Positions 12,558 through 24,513 of a stretch of 64,000 nucleotides of DNA are shown one piece after another. How positions within the stretch are numbered: position 1 is the first letter of the stretch; the number at the start of each line of letters is the position of its first letter. A model generated the notes under the pieces. It made no database searches. It was not told the DNA's origin and saw nothing but the letters and a program-made list of their open reading frames with translations. A program made the position numbers and the translations under genes. This stretch comes from Daucus carota subsp. sativus (Eukaryota; Streptophyta; Magnoliopsida; Apiales; Apiaceae). The DNA lies in contig NC_030385.2 of assembly GCF_001625215.2 (NCBI RefSeq), positions 29,971,598 to 30,035,597 of the forward strand, given 5' to 3'.

Positions 12558-14688
12558 GAGGAGAAGGAATCGTACAAGGAATACAACACTAGTCTGTTGC
12601 ATTACCTTTTCTATAAAAAATACAACAGTCATCTTAATTTCAGGGGCAATATCCAACTAGGAAGAGTACTTGTAAGCAAAAGAAGTGGAAAGGAGTTGGC
12701 AATGCATAGTACTTCTCATCAATTTTCGAACATGTATATATAATATTATCATCTAATGTAATAAGAAATTACTATAATTTTTGCAAATACTGTTCTCATA
12801 ATAGCGTTGTTGATAAAAACATTGTGAAACTAAATATCTTTCATATCACCATTCAATGCCTCGCTATCACTCCCCTTCTCCCTGTCAGATAATTGTGTGC
12901 ATGTAACGGGGGTCAAGTGTCTACCTCTATCGGCTTGATATGTTGTGTGTGTGTCTGTATGTGCGCTTGAAGAGTTACACCAGGAGATACTTTCACCAGA
13001 ATCCAGATATTCACCTTATATGTGACAACTTAACATGGCATGATCCTGCTAGCCTCCTAACTTGTAAATGAAAAATAATATTAATAAAATATCGCCCCCA
13101 AAAGATGTACTTAAGTTCTCATCCTCGAGTACACTGTGCACATGCCAGGAGCAACTCTGGACATGGAAACGAATTGTAAAGTAAAGCAAAAACACTCTCA
13201 TTGAGTTGAAACATTTTGTTTGATAACAGTGTACACTGAATAGGATGATGGTCCATAATCCTATTAATGATGGTTAGAGCATCTGCTACAGTTTTGGCTA
13301 AATTAGAAATGCAAGATATTGTGCAAATTTGTTGAATCTCTAAGAGATTTTGTTTGGATGATACAATCTATATTGACTATATTTTGAAAATGATATGATA
13401 TTATTATTTTGAATTATTATAAATAGAAAATATTAGTTTAATATGGTATTATGGTAATATATGATGTGAATCTTGCTAAAGGTATGATTATATATGATAT
13501 GAAATCTTGCTACATGTAGGCTGATCAAATATGATCAAATATAAACAACATTAGTTATTCACTATTATATTATATCCTTAATCCTTATAGATAAAAAGCG
13601 TATATAGGATAATTTGGTTGTTTGGTGTAGAACCCTAAAATAATATTCCTTTTATATTCTAAACAAAACAAATAGAGATTTTGTAAAAAACAAACGGAAG
13701 CAAATTTTATAATTAAAATATGACTTCTATTTCTTATATGTCTAAATACTGCAATATAAATACGAACCGTTAGATCTTATTTTTGATAAACAGTTAAGAT
13801 TACAAAATAAATAAAGATAATTCTGTATAATATTTAAATATAATATATAATTTATACTTTTGATGTTCAAAATCAATTAGAAGTGGTTCTTGTAATTAAA
13901 TATAATATGTCCCCTATTCTTTTTATGTTCGAAACAAAATAGAAAGAGGTTTTATAAAAATAAAATACAAGTAGGTTTTTTAATCATAATACGATTTTTA
14001 TTCTTTTTATGTTCTAAAACCCAATAAAAAGAGGTTTTGTAAATAGAATATGACTATTATTATAAAATCCATAACTACTTTTACTACTTCCTATTTTATG
14101 TTCTCATCAAATATAGTTGTTAAATCATTGCTAAATCTTTTATTTTACTAAAATGATAATCTGGATTTAAAAATTATAAACTAGCATATAAAATATTGGT
14201 AACATAATTTATAAAGTAAATCATTATTATAATACATCTACTATATCAATAAAAATATTTTTAAAAATATTTGTACATCATATAAAATTATTTAAATAAA
14301 TTTATATTTTCAGAAAATATTTGTGCATGACACGAATTATAAGCTATCTATACTATACAATAATTAGCAAACACGGGTATAATTTGTAATACTAAATTTT
14401 TGTTATGTTTTTATTGTCTAGTCATGTTTTTTTAGTCATTCCTAAATTATCATGGCTTGAAAATGAAAAAGGGAAAAAATCCAACACTTAAATACCAGTG
14501 GAGCCTCTAGAGGTCACTTACTTTCAGATGATTAAATAGTTCGAAAGACTAGAGGTCAAATTATTACTATATTGTAACTGAAGTGGTTTCAGTGTTTTTG
14601 TTCTAGGTTAAAACTGAAGTGGTGGTAGTGGATGGTATTTACAGTGAATTTAAATTTACTTGAATCAAGATTGTATGTATATCATGTA
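12558..14688. other. AT-rich intergenic stretch with degenerate repeats
   Basis: No gene recognised. A degenerate motif (about TTCTTTTTATGTTCGAAACAA, then AGAGGTTTTGTAAA) recurs near 13645, 13915 and 14000, spaced about 80-270 bp apart, suggesting an old, diverged local duplication series. Confidence 0.5.
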
Positions 14689-15002
14689 CTCCTTCCGTCC
14701 CATTAGATTGTATACAGTTTCTTTTTTGGGACGTCCCATCAATTGTATACATACAAAAAATGGTAAACTTTTATAATATAAAAAACTTAACAACACCCAC
14801 TACCTTCTTCCACTACACCCACTTTATACATTAAATATTAGTAGGTCCCACCATTTTACTAACACTACACTCATTTTACACATTAAATATTAATGGGTCC
14901 CACCATTTCACCCACTTTTCTTACTTTTCATCACCAAATTACACTTTTTCTTAACCTCCGTGCCACTCCCCATACGTATACTAGTCAATGGGATGGAGGG
15001 AG
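14689..15002. mobile_element. Stowaway-type MITE
   Basis: The ends are CTCCTTCCGTCCCATTAGAT and ATGGGATGGAGGGAG, flanked by TA at 14687-14688 and 15003-15004. GTATAC motifs just inside both ends also pair. The 314-bp element is non-coding. Confidence 0.88.
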
Positions 15003-15226
15003 TATGTGCTTAGAGATAACATGAAGGTTGGTAATGTTGGAGGGGAAGTGTTGATTTTGTTACACGTAGATATACATGCAAATGTGTCGACGTGTTGATG
15101 GAGTAACTCAAATCAGAGTGTTGATGCAATAACTCAATTTTTTGTCTTTGATTTTGTGGATATTCAAGGTGTTGTGAATATCTTCCTTGAATTTCTAATG
15201 ACAGGAGATTTAGGTGGAAAATGGTA

Positions 15227-15795
15227 CTCCCTCCATCTCATTTTAAGTGTCCATTTTGCAAATTTCACACATATTAAAAAACAATTAATGTAAATGTTTT
15301 GATCATTATCTTCCACAACTAACCAGCTTAGTTTTCATACATAATAATTATGCACCTCATTAATTACTCTGTATTTGGACCTTTTTTCACTTCAAATTAC
15401 ATTTATTACATTCATAATCCCTCTAAATACATTTATGATTCTATATTGGAAATAGTATAAAATTTACATGGATTAAAGAGTATGACACATAGGGGCCATT
15501 TGGGTGAGCTTAAAATGAGTGCTTCTTGCTTAAAATTAAAAAGTGGAGTAGAAGTTAGAAGCAAGTTAAGACTTATAAGTAATTAAAGTGTTTGGAAAAT
15601 AAGCAGAAGCCCTGAAACAAAAGCTAGCATTCCTAACTTTTTATAAGTGCTTCTCGACTTTTTAAACATACGGTACGAAATAAGTGCTTCTAACTTATAA
15701 ACCAGAAGCCCGGCTTTTAAGCCGAAAACAAACACCCCCATATTTTGGGATTTTTTCTTTTGGCAAAGTGGACACTGAAAATGAGATGGAGGGAG
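15227..15795. mobile_element. Stowaway-type MITE hosting a second MITE
   Basis: The outer ends are CTCCCTCCATCTCATTTT and AAAATGAGATGGAGGGAG, with TA at 15225-15226 and 15796-15797. The inner parts AAGTGTCCA and TGGACACT also pair. It is longer than related copies because another MITE (15492-15739) sits inside it. Confidence 0.88.
15492..15739. mobile_element. MITE of the GGGGCCRTTTGGGTGAGC family, nested
   Basis: It starts GGGGCCATTTGGGTGAGC and ends with AAACACCCCC, flanked by ATA on both sides (15489-15491 and 15740-15742). The body carries the motif AAGTGCTTCT and its complement near both ends. Relatives are at 47657-48174 and, on the other strand, about 62740-63502. Probably Tourist/Harbinger-like from the 3-bp duplication, but that is inference. 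Confidence 0.75.
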
Positions 15796-16158
15796 TACAA
15801 GACAAATCTACATGCATATGCTCCCAAGTCCCAATTCTGTTCTGATTATACTTTATCTCTACATCTCTGAACTTTACAGTTGTTCTAGCAGAAATTTGTA
15901 CTATCCCAATTCTTTTCTTCATTCCATTCTTACCAATTTTAATTTTAACTCAGCTCACCAATTTTAAGATACCTACTAATATATTTTTCACAAACCTCGT
16001 TACAAAATATAAGTATCATTTCATTTATAAAAAAAATCTCACCCTTCACCTCTGCCAACATCCATTTGACCGCATAAGTTGGTCCATATTATATCATCCC
16101 CATTCGTTCTATAAGGCATAAAGGAGGTCTAGTGAGAGTTTTCTCTAAATAACAGATC

Positions 16159-18031
16159 ATGCCAAAAAGCAAAGTGTTTTCGAGGGTTAAGCCCTTTCTT
16201 GCAGTTCTGTTTTTGCAGTTTGGGCTAGCGGGGATGGATGTTATTTCCAAAGTTGCACTCGATCAAATGATGAGCACCTATGTGTTTGTCGTGTATTACC
16301 ACGCTATTGCCACTATTCTTACTGCTCCCTTGGCAATCATCCTCGAGAAGTCTCTTTTGCACTCTTTCTCTTTGTTTCATTACTTATTTAAAGGTGAAAT
16401 AATTATATTGATCTTTGTACAGAAAAGTGAGGCCAAAGATGACAAAAGCAATGTTTGGAAAGTTTATTCTTCTTGCCTTACTAGAGTATGTTGATACTAA
16501 TAACATCCTATATACTTGGAATTTGTGAATCTTCATGTGAAAAGTCCAACTCAATATTTTGCAGACCAGTTATTGACCAGAATCTCTATATGATGGGGAT
16601 GAAAAACACGAGTGCCACGTTTGCAGCTGCTCTATGTAACATTTTACCTGCCATAACATTTGTCATGGCATGGATTTTTGGGTAAACAATTATTAATACT
16701 TTCTACCTACTTTGGTTGTCCAAACAAATCGATGAGTCCTTGATAGAGAAAGTTTAATGTCGAGTAGAAATCCTACATCTACCTGTGGGTAGACATTTAG
16801 TAGAAATCTATTTCAATACATATATCTGGTTTCTGGCAGGCTTGAGAAGGTTAAGTTGAAGAGTATCAGAAGCCAAGCTAAAATAGGCGGCACACTGACT
16901 ACTATCGGAGGAGCCATGCTCATGACGTTTGTCAAAGGACCAGTTATTCATCTAATGTGTACAGAAGGAAGAACCAATCCTGTTCAACGAAGTAATGGAG
17001 TAGGTTATCAACATTCACTAAGGGGTTCTCTTATGATAACTGCTTCATGCTTCAGTTGGGCTTGTTTTATGGTTCTACAAGTGAGAATTTACATATCTTC
17101 TGTAATTAAATTTTGCCAAATCTGCTATGAAAAACCTTATTTTTCCCTCTATCAGGCAAATACACTAGAGACATATCCTGCTGAGCTCTCTTTAACAGCT
17201 TGGATATGCCTGATGGGCACCGTGGAGGGGGCCGTACTTGCCCTTGTAATGGAGAGGGGAAATGCTGCTGTTTGGTCCCTCAATTTCGACGCTAAACTAC
17301 TAGCAGCTGTCTACAGCGTAAGGACTTCTATAAAAAGTATTTGTACAGATTATCAGTTATCTACTTGTGCTAAGGTCTTACCCAGGGCCCAAGATTCCTA
17401 GACCAGCAAGATTTGGGGAAGGTACTAACTTTAATTACCTGCACTAATTTAATTATATCTTACAATTTGTTCAATAAAATATGCAGGGCATAATTTGTTC
17501 AGGACTCGCTTATTATGTTCAAGGAATTGCAATGAAAGACAGAGGACCTGTTTTTGTAACGGCTTTCAATCCACTGGGCATGATCCTTGTCGCCGTCTTA
17601 GGATCCTTCATCTTAGCAGAACAAATACACCTGGGAGGGTAGATACCAGACTCACTTTTCAATCATATATAGACACAAACCTCCAAAAAAAAGGAGTCTT
17701 GAGCTTAAATTAAATTAAGAAGAGCTTAAATAATATTTATACCTTTGTCTGCAGGGTCATCGGAGCCTTTGTGATAGCTGTAGGAGTTTACCTTGTTGTG
17801 TGGGGTAAGAGCAAAGATTACAAGCCCCGGGACCTGTCAATAGACAATGAAAATGCATTGAAGTCTGAACAAATAATAGACGTAAGCAGAATGAATGATG
17901 AGGAAAATCACAAGGTGTCTGAACAAATGATAGAAGCAAGCAGAATTTATGACAAGGATCATCACGAGGTTCTAGCCATAAGTGAATCTATGGAGGAAGA
18001 AAAAGAATCAGACAAGACTCTTGTAAATTAA
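16159..18031 (+). CDS. WAT1-related (UMAMIT/EamA) transporter, copy 2
   Basis: Tandem paralogue of the gene at 10770, with the same seven-exon layout: 16159-16349, 16423-16485, 16565-16681, 16840-17080, 17156-17317, 17487-17638, 17755-18031. Five exon lengths (191, 63, 117, 162, 152) match copy 1 exactly, exon 4 is 6 nt shorter, and the frame is open, giving 400 residues. It shares VKPFLAVLFLQFGLAGMDV, TYPAELSLTAWICLMGT, DRGPVFVTAFNP and VVWGKSKDYK with copy 1. The cytosolic tail is longer because a 54-nt block is tandemly duplicated (17864-17917 and 17918-17971), giving two 18-residue repeats starting SEQIIDVSR and SEQMIEASR. A possible TATA box (TATAAGG) is at 16110. The product is an integral membrane transporter; the substrate is unknown. 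Confidence 0.9.
17864..17971 (+). repeat. 54-nt in-frame tandem duplication in the transporter tail
   Basis: Two adjacent 54-nt units encode related 18-residue segments, each starting SEQ(I/M)I and ending H(K/E)V. Copy 1 at 12359-12557 has only one such segment, so the duplication arose after the paralogues split. Confidence 0.85.
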
Positions 18032-18108
18032 ATAAAGCTTTTAGCTGCTGTCTACTCTTCTTAAATAAAACAAATGCAAAAACTTATTATAAAAACATCC
18101 TAGTCTTA

Positions 18109-18531
18109 GAGGGGTGTATTCGATCGAGATTTTAATGGATTGTTTTTAGTCCATGGATTTTAATGGATCATATGTAATTTTGATTTTGTGCGGATTCTTG
18201 ATATAATGTCGCAGAGTTGATAGGATTTAAGCACAATACTTCGAAATCCCATTGATTTTGGTGGGATTACAAAAAACTTAAAATACACTAAAGAATGCCA
18301 CAAAATCCATCAATTTATGAAATCCAAAAATATCCATCAGCATTTGAATACCATCAGATTTTAATGGATTTTAAACAATCTCAATTGAATATCATCGGAT
18401 TTTAAAGCATAATTTAAAATCCCAATTGAATACCTCAGGATTTTAATGGATTTCAAACAATATCAATCGAATACCCTCGGATTTCATGGGCGCAAAAAAA
18501 TGCTTTAAAATCCCAATCCAATACACCCCTC
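18109..18531. mobile_element. PIF/Harbinger-type MITE (GAGGGGTGTATT family)
   Basis: The ends GAGGGGTGTATT and AATACACCCCTC are flanked by TTA at 18106-18108 and 18532-18534, the TWA-type 3-bp duplication expected of PIF/Harbinger. The 423-bp body is made of variations on TTTTAATGGATT and its complement. It lies 78 bp past the stop codon of WAT1 copy 2, so it may fall in its 3' UTR. Relatives are at 61711-62641 (two copies) and about 40625-41010 (decayed). Confidence 0.85.
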
Positions 18532-19442
18532 TTAGTGGATTTATAGAGACTTGACTATAATCTTTTAATAATGATAATCCCATGTCCGCTTTTTAGAAAA
18601 ATAATTTCTAATATATTGCATGTAATAAAAATAATACTTGTTAGAGGCAATAAAATAATACCTCCTCAACCAAGTATTACAGGAAATTACATAGTCCTAT
18701 ACTCCTATCCTTTAAGGTGAACAAAACACATGTAAGATTGTAGTTTCTTAACGGGCTAAATATACTAGGACCAATAGTTATGAGACTGTAATCTATGGAC
18801 TATAATTCTCTCAAACGAATATAGCCTAAGAGTTATCATATATAAACCATAAGTGGGAAGGAATTGGCATTGGATTCAAGTAATTCAACCCACTTTCATG
18901 ATTGCTTAATGCTACTATGAAAACATCTATATAATTTTATGGAATAAGTGGTTACTACATTCTTTGCTAATACTGCTCTGACAATCACGCTTTGTCAATT
19001 ACAATAATGCGAAAATAGGAGTTTATATATATGTGTGCGTCTTCTCATTTGGCACGATATTAAGTGTCTAATTGTCCTACATAATCATCAGAATTGGTAA
19101 AGATATCCAAAGGTTGGAGGATTACTCATTCCATCTTCTTCCGATCCCCAAAAGGTAGGCTGACTCTTCGATTTATCCCTAACTGCAAATAGCCAAACCT
19201 TTGCTTAAAAAAATATAAGTGCAAACATTTGGTTTATAATTGTTTAACCACTCATTTTATCTTCTAGCTTGACTTCAGATTGTAGTTAAAGTAGCACAGA
19301 ATGGAAAACAATAAAGAAGCTTAACAGTATCAGGACAAATGAATAAATCCAGAAAACTACTGCAAACAAGCAAAAATATTTAATAACTATCTTAGTAGGT
19401 TAGTGCGTCACCCCCAGATCCCCATTAGTAATATATATATAG

Positions 19443-20005
<563 letters not shown>

Positions 20006-20470
20006 AAATGATCTTTACCCAAATGATTCAAGGAAATATAATCATAATAATGTACAGGGTAACTAAAGAAGATACATAGACTGTTTCTCTTAACTGCTCA
20101 AAATTTTAAAACATGAATTAATATCGGTAACCGGGTGACGAGAGCATTACTCATGATCCAAAATTTTATCCAGAAGTGTTGCTTGACCGTGAACTCGATG
20201 TCATATGGAAAATTCTGTTTTCTTTCGATAATTGCAGGACATCCATATCTTCTCTACCTAGTCTCGCTCTTTCAGTCCAGAGGCCAAACGAAAGCAACTA
20301 AAACAAAATGGTGTGCTGTGTTTTGCAATGTCCTACTCATTGGTAAATTAACCCCCAATTCCATGTCCCTGCCAGAAAAATGAACATCTTAATAGCCTCC
20401 TAGATTAAATCAAGATGCACGTGGATTGGATAGAGTGATCTGAATGAATAATTATGAGCACCACTTTGTA

Positions 20471-22700
20471 TATGGGCGTTGACCCTCACTATCGCAATTT
20501 TTAAGAAAAATGCCTTCAAATACCGGTTCCGGAGAAGATGGCCGCGAGCTATCATTTTACGATTCAAAACCCTAAATTCTCTAGTGTTTATTCTCCTTTT
20601 CTTCTTAACACTACACGATCTACGTATTGAAACCCTAATGCTATAGCGTTTTGCTCCTAAAATGCCGGATTGTGTAGCGTTTTGTAGGGTTTTTCAATCC
20701 CAAACACAAAATGATCTAGCTGTCTTCCAAAATCATAATGCTAGATTATCCGGCGTTAATAAATGGTTTACGAGTCATTTTTTTTATTATGTTATTTTGG
20801 ACATTACTCGTGAGTTTTGTGATATCAGGGGCCTTTATCTCTCTGTATATCCACCCAATTTCGCAGACATGCTTACACCGCCACATTAATTAAAATGTGG
20901 TTGATACTTGAAGCTACCTAATAATAAAAAAGCGAGCCCATAAAAATTAAATTAACAGTAGCATGGGCATGATGAACTAAAAGATATGTTTATTAAAAAT
21001 AGAATGCATGAGAGTGAAGCTTCGGAGTTTGCTTACCAGAGTAGTAGCCCTGGAGGAAAAACGTCGTCATATCTTTCGCTCACCTTTCTTCGCACATCTT
21101 CGTGCTTCACACAGAGGATGTTGGGAAGGCTAGACAGGCCCTCATTATCATATCACGTTAAAAAAATGGACACCTGAAACCGTTTATTTTTTTTTTCTTT
21201 TTTTGACAAAACACCTGAAACCGTTTATTAATCCTACTTCACGTGATGTTTGGGATATTCATTTCTTTACATTTTTTTAGGTGACTTACACATAGACGCA
21301 TATAAAATATAGTCATAACTCTTTTTTTTTGAAAACTTTTCTTATTTGTATAAAAATTTAGATATTCAGAAAAAAACTCAAAATAATTTATCAAACTATA
21401 TCTTATGAGAGATTCGAATGCATGCCAACCCTAGTGTAAACAATTGTGGAGGACTTAGGGATTATTGTTTTGTTGATTGTCTAGCATTTTGCTAGGGATT
21501 TAACATCTATTATTTTCTGTTAGGATTTAAAAAACATACCGTATTTTGCTGGGTTAAAACAACAAACTGCTACATAATTCAACGTTTTCTTCTCAAATTG
21601 AAAACACTACATTATCCTACGTTAATAATTGGTATTTAAGATTATTTTTCACAACTATGTTATTCAGGACATTACTATCAGATTTTATGAGATATGGGAC
21701 TGATTTTCTTATTTTTATATATATAGTTCAATATACGCGATCATGATTTTTTTAATTGATTATATTAATTTTTCTTATATTAATTTATATTATATATATA
21801 GTTCAATATACGAGATCATGGTTTTCTTATATTAATATTTCAGAGAGTTCAATCCTAATTTTATGTTATCAGTAACTTATAATTATTAGAAATAACAAAA
21901 GTCCGTGAAATTGATAGATTATTCAAATTAGTGATGCTATAAATTTTATCACTAAAAATCATGTCAATAAAATAAATCATTTATAGAATACACATGCCAC
22001 CTCGGCATTTTAAGTTATTATGTCTATTTCATTCGATTCTATACAATTTCTTTTTTGGGAAATTCTCTAAATATATTTATTTGAAAAATAGTAAATATTT
22101 CATAACAAGAAAATAAAAAATAATAAAATTTTATAATATAAAAGTTTGATTATACTATTTTTTTTCTATTACATACTAAATTACATTTTTTTTAAAATCT
22201 TGTTCGTGTATACTATGGGACTGAGGGAGAATATTTTAAACTTCAGATAAAATCACTTGAAGTTCAGGTTTAAATGTAAAACAAACAAGATCATGGCTCA
22301 AGTCGGAGACTCTCAATCTAGAGTAAAATTAATAGTCGGAATTAGTTGAAATACAAATACATGAAAAACATTGCATTTTATATTAGAAATTCTTATGGAA
22401 AACTGGTGATCAATATAGCTGAGCTATTAATCCATTGCAGTACTACTGAAGAAACTCCAGTCGTTTATGTTAGTTTAAAGTTGATATAAATCATGAATTA
22501 ATCAACTTGAAACCACTTTTCCAGGCTTTAAATAGTGGCCAGGATTGGAAGAGGGAGGATCACCATTCTCCATTTCTCCTATATAAGGCAAACCTGCCAA
22601 CAGAGAAAGCATTTACACATTGATCAAAAGCAAATGGAGCACCCCTTGCTGAATTATGATGAAGTATTTACAAATTGAGAAAGTATTTTAAGTTACAGAC
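20471..22700. other. Intergenic stretch with diverged duplications
   Basis: No gene recognised. About 20730-20845 and 21600-21710 are diverged copies of one segment (both contain CGTTAATAA, TATGTTATT and GGACATTACT in order). A short duplication GTTCAATATACG(C/A)GATCATG occurs at about 21726 and 21801, and ACACCTGAAACCGTTTAT at 21169 and 21210. About 22020-22235 resembles a decayed Stowaway MITE (CATTCGATTCTATACAA at one end, GACTGAGGGAG at the other). Confidence 0.5.
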
Positions 22701-22706
22701 CATTGG

Positions 22707-22964
22707 AATGAAAAATGAACTATCTTATGGACAATTTTTAAGAAATTTCATTCTTTCCTCCATTCCATTCCTTACATCATGTGCTAGATATCACACCTTC
22801 AATTTGAGTGGAATGCTCCATTCTCTCTCATCCTCAATTTCTTCTCAAATCTCATCATAACAATTTTGCACTTCCTCAAATTTTTTCTAAAACTTTCTTC
22901 CTATCTCTATTAGTTTCAAGTATTTTTACTCATTCCATTCCATTCTCCCCAACCAAACACAACA
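22707..22964. mobile_element. Left-truncated MITE, same family as 8077-8349
   Basis: From GAATGAAAAATGAACTA to CCCCAACCAAACACAA it parallels the complete element at 8077-8349, including the long segment beginning TCCATTCCATTCCTTACATC. The left terminal repeat is absent and a few small insertions are present (CTAGATATCACACC near 22783). Confidence 0.8.
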
Positions 22965-23104
22965 TACTCTTATCCATTTAGGTCTCTACTGTGATTGCCA
23001 GAGAAAAGGAAAAACACATCTTTTTCTACAGCACCACTGGTATAGTTTATAGATTCTCACTGGTAGAACCTTGAAACAGGCCCAACCGAAGCATCCAGCA
23101 GTGA

Positions 23105-23545
23105 TCACATAGGTACATCTTGTTCAGGACAAGCTTATTATAAGCATGGAACAACAAGACAGTGTACCTGTTTTTTAACCGCCTTCTAATTAAATGCACA
23201 AGAGTATTGTCGCTATCCTTGGATCCTTCATCTTAGCTGAACACATGTACCTGGAAAGGTGAATCCAAAGTCACTCTTCTATCATATATGATAATATTAT
23301 ATTTATAAAATTATATACATAAACAAATGAAATAAAAGCCTAATTGTATGTCAAAATTTGTTTACAGGGTAACTGGAGTCTTCGATTGTTGCAGGACTTC
23401 ATCTTGTTGCAATTGATAAGAGCAAAGATTACAAGTCCGAGTCCAAACAAAATGATAGAAGCAAGTCATAACAGCAATGAGCAATGAATCTACTGAAGAA
23501 GACAAGAAAACAAACAGCCAGAAATTGCCACCCCTACTAGTTTGT
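23105..23545 (+). pseudogene. WAT1-related transporter pseudogene, last two exons only
   Basis: About 23110-23261 matches exon 6 of the intact copies: TTGTTCAGGAC then GCTTATTAT, and GGATCCTTCATCTTAGC then TACCTGG. About 23369-23520 matches exon 7 after a TTTACAG acceptor, with GAGCAAAGATTACAAGTCCG and a run of Asn/Glu codons. Stops and frameshifts break it: TTTTTTAACC replaces the Phe-Val-Thr codons of the GPVFVT motif, and there is an insertion in the GVFDCC region. Exons 1-5 are not found upstream. It sits tail to tail with the intact 5-phosphatase gene. Confidence 0.85.
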
Positions 23546-24513
23546 TAAAGTTCTCTGGTTCTGCAAATTCCCCATATAAAAATTTATTTCCAGGAGGTTA
23601 TTCTTAAGAGCAATCCAACAGAAGAGTATTGAAACAAGAGAAAAGTAGGCAATGCACTGGAATTATTCTCAGCATTTTCATAACTGTCTAGCTGTGCATG
23701 CTTACACTAATATTAATATGTTGATTATACAGGTAGTCGGGTACGATAAGTCACAAGTGCGTGTATGTTGTCAGAATACAGTCAAGCGACTTTCATGAGT
23801 TAGTATATACACAAAACAAGTGTTACAAGCCAATATGAAGGGGAAATTTAATGTACAGTACTGCAAAGTTCTGGTACACAAAACATAAATTTCATTTAAC
23901 TGACAAAATTGAAGAGATGAAGAAATGAACAACAATTAACAATTCTCCCACCTGTTTCCCATTCTACATACTACCTTACAAACGGCTTATACTACAAAAC
24001 TATTTACCTTCTCCCTCTATTTTCCACCTAATCCAATGATTCTCTCTGAAGTTCAAACAAAAAAACACTATCTTCTGCAAGAAAAAACTCAGAAAGCAAT
24101 AATTCCTAAATCGAAAGGCCTAAGCAGCAGCATCTAGCCACCTTTATGTTCATATCTCTACATGAATGTGCACACTCTGCAGTCTGCACTTCCCATCGGA
24201 CTATCATCATCTTCTACTACCAGATTACTGTATGAGTAGATGAAATATATGCTTCCGCGATGTTTCCCTGATCAAACCATGTATCAATCATCCATAGGCA
24301 CACCGGACGTGATCATCTATCAATATGTATAAAAGCATTGATATGATCTCTAGTAATATAATTTTAGCACTACATATTAAAGAAGCTAAACCCACATTGC
24401 AGATACGCAATCCCTAAAATTTGGCTGAGACAACTGCATTGTCAGGAACATGTTCAATGGTAGTTGTCTAGTTGCAGAGTTTAACAGTTGTCAAACCCTC
24501 CATTGATGACTAC

